6,883 nucleotides of DNA from Clostridia bacterium (lineage in GTDB: Bacteria; Bacillota; Clostridia; Oscillospirales; CAG-272), in assembly GCA_017382555.1 (NCBI GenBank), contig JAFOAB010000259.1, forward strand, positions 1-6,883. Reading direction: 5' to 3'. The position numbers and the translations under genes were made by a program. The notes under the pieces are model-generated. The model was given only the letters and a program-made list of their open reading frames with translations, did not search any database and was not told where the DNA came from. Below are positions 1 through 5,717 of the stretch, in pieces. Numbering within the stretch: the stretch's first letter is position 1; each line of letters opens with the position of its first letter.

Positions 1-78
1 CGCTTCTACAACAACGATCGTATCCAAACTAAAACAAAACTGACTCCGCTTGAAAAACGAAGTCAGTATGTTGCTTAG
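1..78 (+). CDS. IS3-family transposase OrfB, C-terminal 25 residues only (5' end outside window)
   Basis: Frame 1 reads RFYNNDRIQTKTKLTPLEK, then RSQYVA and a TAG stop at 76-78. The pattern YNxxRxQxxxxxLTPxExR is the characteristic C-terminal tail of IS3-family OrfB transposases, which follows the DDE integrase (rve) core. The catalytic D, D and E residues lie upstream, beyond the window. The OrfB product is normally made by programmed frameshifting from OrfA and cuts and joins the ends of its own element. Whether the copy is intact cannot be judged, but the visible tail has no frameshift. The piece is too short to appear as an ordinary ORF and was found by translating the edge directly. Confidence 0.85.
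   Translation, partial: RFYNNDRIQTKTKLTPLEKRSQYVA
31..66 (-). terminator. Minus-strand intrinsic terminator inside the transposase 3' end
   Basis: Read on the minus strand, CTGACTTCG (58-66) pairs over 9 positions with CGGAGTCAG (40-48), with one G-U pair and a 9-base loop. TTTTGTTTT follows immediately (31-39). That is a standard rho-independent layout. It lies about 115 bases downstream of the stop of the large minus-strand gene and is oriented to stop its transcripts. On the plus strand the same bases encode the KTKLTPLEKRSQ part of the transposase and no T-run follows, so it should not stop the transposase mRNA. Confidence 0.65.
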
Positions 79-99
79 TATTTAATAAATTCTACCATA

Positions 100-140
100 G
101 GGGTCTTTTTTGTACTGTCCGTACAATTTGGGGCTCAACA
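100..140. repeat. Probable right terminal inverted repeat of the IS
   Basis: The element appears to end at CA (139-140). The inward reading TGTTGAGCCCC, then AAATTGTACGGAC, resembles IS150-type ends. The repeat contains its own small palindrome, TTGTAC (110-115) and GTACAA (121-126) around a 5-base loop. The inner limit is a guess, because the left end that would define the matching length is not in the window. Confidence 0.55.
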
Positions 141-181
141 CTGCCTGCCGTAGAGCAGGTAGGCCAAGAGTCTTTCTTTTT
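141..181. terminator. Remnant of a terminator hairpin after the large gene, apparently cut by the IS
   Basis: CTGCCTGC (141-148) pairs with GCAGGTAG (155-162) around the 6-base loop CGTAGA. The pairing is complete in plus-strand RNA with one G-U pair; in minus-strand RNA that position is an A-C mismatch. Beyond the right arm comes GCCAAGAG (163-170), which has no partner, and then a T-rich run TCTTTCTTTTT (171-181) that overlaps the stop codon of the large gene. The left arm stops exactly where the IS appears to begin. The simplest reading is a longer, bidirectional terminator for the large gene whose other arm was displaced by the insertion. The hairpin is seen; its history is inferred. Confidence 0.45.
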
Positions 182-3100
182 AGCTTTCAATTTTGGAGAC
201 AAGCTCTGCGAGACGACGGTAGAATTCTTCCTTGGAGATATCTCCTCCGTTAAACCCGTTTTCTTCTTTTCTTTCCGTTACGGCTTTGCCGTTAGCCAGA
301 GTAGTTTCGAGAGAATAATTATATCGGAATTGGGATTCACTGTACGGATGGAGCTCCGTAATGCGATAAATATTGGATGAAAGATTGTATTTTATCAAAT
401 TACCGTTTTCATCGGTCTTCTCAATTATTTCATACGATATCTCATTACAGCCGTTAAGGCAGTTAAGCACTCTGCCATCTCCCAAAAAACCGGCGTGTCC
501 CGCAATGCCGCCAAGATGCAAAACAAAATTATTGCTTTTATTTACATCACTACCGCTAACGTAGCATTGTGCCTTAACGTTACCTATGTTTATACATCCC
601 GTTACATTTGCATTTTGCAATTCTCCGGAAATACCACCTGCCCACACCTCCGTCTTCCACGTAGCTGTCTCGATATCATACTTCGCCGCAATATCGCCGT
701 AGTTTATACACTCCAACAGATATCCCATATGACCGCAGATACCCGCCACTTGTATGCTATAACCCGCGGTGGCTGTAACCGAGCCGAAGTTACGGCAATG
801 CTTTATCGTGGATCCGTACACGGTTACCGTCTGACCGACGATACCGCCGCATATGATATTTCCTGCCACATTCCGTGTTCTCGCATTTCTGTTTGCCATT
901 ACGTATATGCTTGCATAATTATCACACTTTTCAACATTGTCTGAAATTCCGGCGATACCGCCCGCATAAACGGTACATCCATTGAGGACCTTAAGCTCAC
1001 CCGAAACTGTGCATTTTTCAATAGTTCCATAGGATGAACCGACAAGAATTCCCGCATAGGTATAGAACTCCAATTCATACTTTTCAAAGAATGCATAATA
1101 ATCTGTTGATGCTTTGTCAACTTCAACGTATGCATTTTCTACGTTTATGTTGCGCAGTGCGGCCTTTTCGGATATACCCGAGAAAAGTCCGACACAATCG
1201 AGCTCGGTTTGGTATATTTTGAGACCCGTTATCTTGTAGCCGTTTCCGTCATACGAGCCCTCAAACCACGCAGCACCGTAGTCGTAATTCTTCGTCTTTC
1301 CCGTCGTGGCTCCACCGGGCGCGCCCTTTCCTATCGGAATAAAATTCTCAATTCCCGAAAGGTCGATATCGCACATCTGGAGATAATGCGCATTCAGATC
1401 ATTACGCACCATATCAAGATGCCGCGCAGTACGCACCTGATAAGGATCCTCTGCGGTACCGGAGCCGAGCATGCTGCCGTCTTTAGGCAGCTCGGGCATA
1501 TAGGTCTTTGTTTTATACGTAACCCCTCCGCTTGTCCATTCGGGCGACGTCCAACTGGGCATACCCGAAATATAGTAAAGAACGACTTTTTCGTTTATTC
1601 CCTCAAATGCCGTTTTATCTATCTCAGGTGTTTTCCCTGCAAAATACAGCGCCGAAAGCGCACGACAACCGTAAAAGCATTTGATTTTAATAAGCTTCAC
1701 AGATGCAGGGAGATTCAGAGTGCGCAAAGCGGTACATCCGTAGAACGTATGGGAGCCAAGGCCCATAAGATTTTTTGAAAGCTGTACGTTTTTCAGACCA
1801 AAGCACTCGAAGAAAACGTCCCATCCTATTTCGGTTACGGAATCGGGGATTACGATCTCCGTAAGTCTGTCGCAAAACGCAAACGTTCCATTGCCGAGAT
1901 GAACGAGAGTTGATGGGAGAACAACCTCTCTGAGATTCTTGCAATGAGCAAAATTGTAGTCACCGAACTCCGTTATGCCTTCTCCGACGATTATCTTTCT
2001 TATCGCGTCAAAATGCTCTGCCCACGGCTGATCCTTTGCACCGTTTTGACCGTATTTGGGCATCTTTCCGCTGCCGGAGACGGTGAGCGTTCCGTCACCA
2101 AGCAGATACCACCTGATTCCGTTGCTGACATCCCCCTCGGCAACAACGGCGCTCGGAGGAATAACGGCATCCATCACCACTACGTTCACAAACGCGGGGT
2201 CTGAGGTGTTTGCATACACGCGCTGTCTGCAATCGGAATAGCCCTCAGCGGAGCACACTACATAATAGCTTGCAAGCTTATCAAGCGGAACGTTAAAGCC
2301 AAACGTACCGTCCTCCAAGCTTGCCGTGCTTGCAATTACGGAATTTTCAGCATTTACAAGCTGCACGCTTACACCCGCAAGCGCCTTACCGTCCGAGCCC
2401 TCAAGCCTTCCGTTCAGGGCGGCGGTCTCCATCTGTATAAGCGCGAAAACAAACTCGCCCTTTTTCTTATCCTCTGCCGTTATGTTGTTGTAATACGAAT
2501 TATACCCGCTTGCCATTACCTCAACACAATATTCACCCGCAGGAATATCAAAGTCCCGGAAATTATTCGGCTTATTAACAGTATCAAAAACAGTGTGCAA
2601 GTAATCTGTTCCGTTAAAATTATCTTTACCCGGACGGAAAATAACAACCGCCTCAACAAGCTGCTTTGTTTCCTTATCAATTACCTTGAGCTTGTTTGAG
2701 GAATTTGCCTTCATATTTATAACGAATTCCCCGCGAAGAACCTTTCCGACTTGGGCTATAAGGCTTTGCTCCTTCGTGTAATAAACGCCATCCTCACCGC
2801 GCACAACCACCTTGACCTTATGGACTACTCCGGGCTCAAGATATATACTGATCTCGTTTTTATTGCGATTAACGTAAATCAGCTGAACGCCATCCACAAA
2901 TACTCCGCATTCGGGATATTTGCTGCCCCCATCGGTCTTAATAGCTATTACCATATTCGGCTCGGAAATTTGATAACAGAGCTGAAGCAGGGTCTCGGAT
3001 TTTCGTATACCTATGGCATCCGCGCGCCTTGACATGACGGCGGCAATATCCTTCAGATACTTTTGTCCCTCCCAAATTTCCGCATAAAGTCTTTCACCGT

Positions 3101-5603
3101 TCAGGCGAAGTCCCCAAAGATGACCGAGCAGACTATAAACCTCAGCAGACCGAGCGGAATCCTTGAACACAATGGCATCACCCATATCAACAAGCTCGGC
3201 GGCAAGCAAATTATTGGCTGCACACGCCATCATTACGTCGGCAATCACCTTGTTCTGCATATTGGCAACAGATGCATAAGAATCTACGTACGCATCCAGA
3301 AGCATAACGACCAGCTTCGCGACGGGAACGGCGCCGAGCGCCTCGTTTGCAAGCGTGTAAACAATATTTCCCGTCATTCGCACAAGCTCGTTTTTCTTGA
3401 GCTCTCCGCATACGGCCGCATAGCTCTCCGCACCGTTACGCAGCATATCACCAAGCTCCTTTGCCGCGCTCGCCGCAGCAGGATCGATATTCAGCATTGC
3501 TATTCTGTCAAAAATCGCTATACACGAGGCATATACCTCCGTATTCGCATTGTTTTCGACAATTATGGATATCGTTTCTTCAATATTCTTTGCATTTTCA
3601 TGATAATTTGCAACGCCGCTGCCAACATCCCACACAAGTGAAACAACGTCAATAACAACAAGCGAATTTGCGATCTCCTTCACAAAATACGGAACAACCC
3701 CATCTCCGGCAAGTCGCATATACACATCCGCTTCAAGATCATAAAAGCCGCGCGCTATCAGCCTTTCGTATTCCGTGTTGATCGCGCTCAAAAGAATATC
3801 CGCTTCGCTCTCGACGATATCTTTAAGATCGGCAACGTCTCCCACGGTGTCCATAAAAGCGGTAACATATCTATCCATCGTTTCTGCCACATAGCTTGCG
3901 TATATCTGCCTGTATTCATCCTCCCTTGCCTGCTCAACGGAAAAATCACAGAACACGGAAAGATACTCAAGCCACGTTTGCATAAACACCTGCTTTTGAG
4001 TACCGTAATCCAAATAGCCAAGCACGGATAGTATCTCGTTACAATCGCGCTTATATCCTGCAAGAAGCTGTTCGCCAAGAGTGTCTCCGCCAAAATAAAT
4101 GTTGTAATAAACGTATGTGGAATCGTATTTTGAATCATCAAGAAGAGCCAAAACGTCCGAGCGTGAGCGCAAGGACGGAAGTTCCGGATAATCGTCATCG
4201 CAGTCAAGTATTCCGTCAAAATCCGTATCCGGAAGCAGAGGATTTGAATGGACGAAAATAACGGGCTCGCCGTTTTTGTTGAATACTATCTCAAGCTCCT
4301 CGCTGTTTTTCAGACCGTCGCCGTCATAATCGCTGTTGGATTTTAAATTAAAACCGACAAACGGATATCTGTTATCCGTTGTGGGTATAAAGCCGTAGTA
4401 GATCGCTTCGTAATAATCCTCAAGCCGAGTTGATCCTTTTTTGGGCGCTACAGACGAGGGCAGTCCGCTATACGAATCGAATTCCTCTGAATTAAAGATG
4501 GCGTAATAGGAAAAATGCTCGATCTCCACGGTTATCTTTCCGTTTTCCGCCGTTTGATTCGGAAGCATTTCGTACTCATGGGTCTGCTCGTTATAATAAT
4601 ATATCCTCGGTTGGAAATCATCGCCCAAGCTTCCGAAAGCCTCATCATACTCAAAAACAAGGTGTGCGCCCTCTATCGCTCCGTCCGAATTCAGCTCAAA
4701 CGCGCTTCCCATATATCCGGGAATGGTTTTGGACATCGCGGGAAATTCAAGGAGCGACATAGGATTAACACTTACCGTACCCGCAACGTCTCCATTCACC
4801 ATCGCTTCAACACTGACGGTGATCTCCCCAAGCTCGCCCATAGCGGAAGCGGTTGCGCTCTCCGTAAAGTAGGCATCTGCCACCACAGCATCCGTGCCGT
4901 TTTCAAGCTCGTAGCTATCCGTTGCTCCGTCTCCGTCCGTATCTGCTTTAAGAGGATCAAGAGATAAAAACACCTCTTCTCCGTCATCGATTCCGTCAAA
5001 ATCGGTATCTGCAAGCACGGGTTGAGTTCCTATTCTCTGCTCCTCCGCATTTGTCAGCCCATCATTGTCCGCATCCTCGTCTCCGTCGGATATTCCATCG
5101 TTATCCGAATCAAACGCAAGCGGATCGGTGCTAAGATACACGATTTCCGTGTAATCATCAACACCGTCGCCATCCGTATCCGGCTTTGTTTTATCGGTGC
5201 CTATCTTATCCTCATATTCATCCGAAAGCCCGTCGCCGTCACCGTCGGGCATAGTTATGCCGTTAAGCTCCGCAAAGACGCTTGCATCAAAGCGCCACAC
5301 CGCGTAAAGCGTCAGTTTTTCGGTAACGGGTGTATCCTCGAACACATACGCATCCAAAAGATTTTCCGGATTCCGTTCCGTAAACCAGCCTACAAATATG
5401 TAATTCTCCCGCTTTGGGCTTTCGGGCTCTATTGCAGGCTCACCCTTTTTCACCCTTTGAACGAAGTGCGCAGACTCCGCGTTATCATAATTCAAATCAA
5501 AGCTTACCGCAACCTTGTGCGGCAAAAGAAAAACCAAAGCAAGCACCGCAACGGCACAAGCAGTTAATACGGATAAAGCAATCTTCAAAGAATTACGGCG
5601 CAT
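180..5603 (-). CDS. Large repeat-rich exported surface protein (putative adhesin), 1807 aa
   Basis: The ATG at 5601-5603 is preceded by AAAGGA with a 7-base gap, and the protein opens with a basic start and a hydrophobic stretch (residues 8-27), so this start is well supported. Domains in order: an InlB B-repeat (Listeria-Bacteroides type, 33-104, with VGWF and TPVTEKLTLYAVW); six DxDxDGxxD calcium-binding repeats (120-229); a beta-rich domain ending HFSYYAIF (about 250-370); two more calcium repeats (425-467); an unassigned, largely helical region (about 480-880); beta domains including two carboxypeptidase-regulatory-like folds (about 965-1146); a BspA-type leucine-rich domain (about 1160-1345); and a GLUG-type beta-helix (about 1380-1720). 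The family context points to binding of host or neighbouring cell surfaces, but the ligand is unknown. There is no LPXTG, dockerin or cell-wall-binding module at the C-terminus, which ends in a short charged helix, so anchoring is probably through the N-terminal segment. No enzymatic motif was recognised. It has its own promoter and follows the truA terminator. Confidence 0.9.
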   Translation of the reverse strand: MRRNSLKIALSVLTACAVAVLALVFLLPHKVAVSFDLNYDNAESAHFVQRVKKGEPAIEPESPKRENYIFVGWFTERNPENLLDAYVFEDTPVTEKLTLYAVWRFDASVFAELNGITMPDGDGDGLSDEYEDKIGTDKTKPDTDGDGVDDYTEIVYLSTDPLAFDSDNDGISDGDEDADNDGLTNAEEQRIGTQPVLADTDFDGIDDGEEVFLSLDPLKADTDGDGATDSYELENGTDAVVADAYFTESATASAMGELGEITVSVEAMVNGDVAGTVSVNPMSLLEFPAMSKTIPGYMGSAFELNSDGAIEGAHLVFEYDEAFGSLGDDFQPRIYYYNEQTHEYEMLPNQTAENGKITVEIEHFSYYAIFNSEEFDSYSGLPSSVAPKKGSTRLEDYYEAIYYGFIPTTDNRYPFVGFNLKSNSDYDGDGLKNSEELEIVFNKNGEPVIFVHSNPLLPDTDFDGILDCDDDYPELPSLRSRSDVLALLDDSKYDSTYVYYNIYFGGDTLGEQLLAGYKRDCNEILSVLGYLDYGTQKQVFMQTWLEYLSVFCDFSVEQAREDEYRQIYASYVAETMDRYVTAFMDTVGDVADLKDIVESEADILLSAINTEYERLIARGFYDLEADVYMRLAGDGVVPYFVKEIANSLVVIDVVSLVWDVGSGVANYHENAKNIEETISIIVENNANTEVYASCIAIFDRIAMLNIDPAAASAAKELGDMLRNGAESYAAVCGELKKNELVRMTGNIVYTLANEALGAVPVAKLVVMLLDAYVDSYASVANMQNKVIADVMMACAANNLLAAELVDMGDAIVFKDSARSAEVYSLLGHLWGLRLNGERLYAEIWEGQKYLKDIAAVMSRRADAIGIRKSETLLQLCYQISEPNMVIAIKTDGGSKYPECGVFVDGVQLIYVNRNKNEISIYLEPGVVHKVKVVVRGEDGVYYTKEQSLIAQVGKVLRGEFVINMKANSSNKLKVIDKETKQLVEAVVIFRPGKDNFNGTDYLHTVFDTVNKPNNFRDFDIPAGEYCVEVMASGYNSYYNNITAEDKKKGEFVFALIQMETAALNGRLEGSDGKALAGVSVQLVNAENSVIASTASLEDGTFGFNVPLDKLASYYVVCSAEGYSDCRQRVYANTSDPAFVNVVVMDAVIPPSAVVAEGDVSNGIRWYLLGDGTLTVSGSGKMPKYGQNGAKDQPWAEHFDAIRKIIVGEGITEFGDYNFAHCKNLREVVLPSTLVHLGNGTFAFCDRLTEIVIPDSVTEIGWDVFFECFGLKNVQLSKNLMGLGSHTFYGCTALRTLNLPASVKLIKIKCFYGCRALSALYFAGKTPEIDKTAFEGINEKVVLYYISGMPSWTSPEWTSGGVTYKTKTYMPELPKDGSMLGSGTAEDPYQVRTARHLDMVRNDLNAHYLQMCDIDLSGIENFIPIGKGAPGGATTGKTKNYDYGAAWFEGSYDGNGYKITGLKIYQTELDCVGLFSGISEKAALRNINVENAYVEVDKASTDYYAFFEKYELEFYTYAGILVGSSYGTIEKCTVSGELKVLNGCTVYAGGIAGISDNVEKCDNYASIYVMANRNARTRNVAGNIICGGIVGQTVTVYGSTIKHCRNFGSVTATAGYSIQVAGICGHMGYLLECINYGDIAAKYDIETATWKTEVWAGGISGELQNANVTGCINIGNVKAQCYVSGSDVNKSNNFVLHLGGIAGHAGFLGDGRVLNCLNGCNEISYEIIEKTDENGNLIKYNLSSNIYRITELHPYSESQFRYNYSLETTLANGKAVTERKEENGFNGGDISKEEFYRRLAELVSKIES
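444..1193 (-). repeat. Region encoding seven GLUG-type repeats (predicted beta-helix)
   Basis: The repeat core is [VAL]GG[IL]xG followed by a turn and a C[IVR]NxG-like strand. Copies start near residues 1471 (VGLFSGI), 1517 (AGILVGS), 1547 (AGGIAGI), 1585 (CGGIVGQ), 1619 (VAGICGH), 1655 (AGGISGE) and 1697 (LGGIAGH). The segment is introduced by GSGTAEDPYQVRTARHLDMV and FEGSYDGNGYKITGLKI, the usual start of GLUG-containing regions. GLUG repeats are found in IgA1-peptidase-type and adhesin proteins; no peptidase motif (HExxH) is present here. Spacing varies, unlike the leucine-rich part. Confidence 0.85.
1611..1955 (-). repeat. Region encoding five BspA-type leucine-rich repeats with exact 23-residue spacing
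   Basis: Repeat units begin at residues 1217, 1240, 1263, 1286 and 1309, with a degenerate sixth at 1332. Each follows the xFxxCxxLxxxxLPxxxxxLGxx pattern of the LRR_5 family. The capping segment (about 1160-1216) has the usual GIRWYLLGDGTLTVSGSGKM start and a PW motif. BspA-type repeats occur in adhesins of oral and gut bacteria and in Trichomonas, where they bind host matrix proteins or other bacteria. A binding role here is inference from the family. Confidence 0.88.
2166..2711 (-). other. Region encoding two carboxypeptidase-regulatory-like (prealbumin-type) beta domains
   Basis: Residues about 965-1058 include KLKVIDKETKQLVEAVVIF and the strand-turn motif DIPAGEYCVEVMASGY. Residues about 1061-1146 include LNGRLEGSDGKALAGVSVQL and DGTFGFNVP followed by YYVVCSAEGY. 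Both show the pattern of these folds: a G-x-V-x-D/G-x-x-G-x-x-L-x-G-V-x-V opening and a G-x-Y/F-x-V close. They usually serve as spacers in secreted proteins. Residues about 883-960 just before them are also beta-rich but too divergent for me to assign. Confidence 0.7.
2964..4166 (-). other. Region encoding an unassigned, largely alpha-helical domain of about 400 residues
   Basis: Residues about 480-880 are rich in A, L, E, D, Y and V, low in glycine and proline, and read as a series of amphipathic helices (for example DILLSAINTEYERLIA at 603-618 and KYLKDIAAVMSRRADA at 848-863). Two stretches are more hydrophobic, SLVVIDVVSLVWDVG (647-661) and VAKLVVMLLDAYV (761-773), but both are short and interrupted by charges, so I do not call them membrane segments. 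I recognise no family, catalytic motif or repeat. It sits between calcium-binding repeats and beta-sandwich domains, where other surface proteins carry a functional head domain. Confidence 0.5.
4203..4331 (-). repeat. Region encoding two further calcium-binding repeats, separated from the first array
   Basis: Residues 425-433 (DYDGDGLKN) and 459-467 (DTDFDGILD) are two more loops of the same type, about 200 residues after the first array and just before the unassigned helical region. The DNA of the second loop is nearly the same as that of the fifth loop of the first array (both encode DTDFDGI), which suggests the two arrays share an origin by duplication. The segment between the arrays is beta-rich and ends HFSYYAIF. 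Confidence 0.85.
4917..5246 (-). repeat. Region encoding six thrombospondin type 3-like calcium-binding repeats
   Basis: Residues 120-229 contain DxDxDGxxD loops starting at 120, 142, 165, 177, 199 and 221. Most are followed by a D/E-E pair and a short linker of the GTDxxxxDTD kind. Such loops bind calcium and stiffen surface proteins. The fourth loop (177-185, DADNDGLTN) follows the third by only 12 residues, while the others are 22-23 apart. The nucleotide repetition here follows from the repeated codons and is not a separate DNA repeat. Confidence 0.9.
5292..5507 (-). other. Region encoding one InlB B-repeat (Listeria-Bacteroides repeat) domain
   Basis: Residues 33-104 of the large protein start VSFDLNYDN and end TLYAVWR. 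They carry the family signature: a central YxFVGWFTE strand, then a TPVTEKLTLYAVW strand about 20 residues later. The domain is a small beta-grasp-like module common near the start or end of exported Firmicute and Bacteroidetes proteins, usually as a spacer or adhesion unit. There is a single copy, directly after the membrane segment. Confidence 0.85.
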
Positions 5604-5627
5604 AACTGTATCCTTTCAAGCGAGCAA

Positions 5628-5655
5628 ATTATATCTTAATTTCATTTTAGCACAA
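5628..5655 (-). promoter_or_regulatory. Sigma-70-type promoter of the large surface-protein gene
   Basis: On the minus strand a perfect -10 box TATAAT (5628-5633) lies 16 bases after TTGTGC (5650-5655), a weak -35 box that matches the consensus only in its TTG. The stretch is AT-rich. Transcription would start near 5620, giving a leader of fewer than about 20 bases that carries the ribosome binding site AAAGGA (5611-5616). There is therefore no room for a riboswitch or leader peptide. The promoter lies just past the truA terminator, so the gene is probably its own transcription unit. Confidence 0.6.
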
Positions 5656-5681
5656 CACTTTTCGTATTTAAAGTGCAAACA

Positions 5682-5713
5682 ACAAAAAAAGGATGCAAAA
5701 ACGCATCCTTTTT
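5682..5713 (-). terminator. Intrinsic terminator of the ecfT-truA operon
   Basis: On the minus strand GGATGC (5703-5708) and GCATCC (5691-5696) form a perfect 6-pair stem around a 6-base loop, followed by seven T (5684-5690). Flanking A and T runs extend the pairing to 11 base pairs (5686-5696 with 5703-5713). It begins only four bases after the truA stop codon. Because it is flanked by A and T runs on both sides it could also act on plus-strand transcripts. Confidence 0.9.
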
Positions 5714-5717
5714 GGGC

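Larger units (their letters stand above)
1..140 (+). mobile_element. Right end of an IS3-family (IS150-type) insertion sequence, truncated by the window edge
   Basis: The segment holds the 3' end of a transposase frame, a short AT-rich spacer, and a probable terminal inverted repeat. The repeat reads inward from 140 as TGTTGAGCCCC, then AAATTGTACGGAC. IS3-family elements end in 5'-TG...CA-3', and base 139-140 is CA. From memory, the IS150 end has the same layout (TGT, then GC and CCC, then a TT and a GGAC at matching distances), which favours 140 as the boundary. The other end and any 3-4 base target duplication lie outside the window, so the boundary is inferred. The transposase reads towards the large minus-strand gene and converges with it. 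Confidence 0.78.

Noticed and set aside
110..126. Small hairpin TTGTAC/GTACAA as a terminator
   Set aside because: Only six pairs, low GC, and no T-run following on either strand. It is better explained as part of the IS terminal repeat.
180..290. C-terminal sorting signal, dockerin or cell-wall-binding module in the large protein
   Set aside because: The last 37 residues are charged and polar with no LPXTG-like motif and no hydrophobic tail.
1209..1778. Plus-strand open frame of 189 codons
   Set aside because: It lies antisense within the leucine-rich and GLUG part of the large gene, has no recognisable protein features, and is rich in R, H and C as expected from reversed codons.
3063..3641. 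Plus-strand open frame of 192 codons
   Set aside because: Antisense to the helical region of the large gene. No domain, no convincing ribosome binding site, and composition typical of a shadow frame.
4917..5246. Short repeated DNA motifs resembling a CRISPR or tandem DNA repeat
   Set aside because: The units are imperfect, in frame, and encode DxDxDGxxD loops. There are no identical repeats with unique spacers of constant length.
5022..5567. Plus-strand open frame of 181 codons
   Set aside because: Antisense to the calcium-repeat and InlB-B parts of the large gene. Its repeated basic and isoleucine-rich stretches are the reverse reading of the DxDxDG codons.
5556..5567. Lipobox-like LTAC at residues 13-16 of the large protein
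   Set aside because: The cysteine is in the middle of the hydrophobic stretch and is followed by AVAVLALVFLL, which fits a membrane segment better than a lipoprotein cleavage site. It is not fully excluded.
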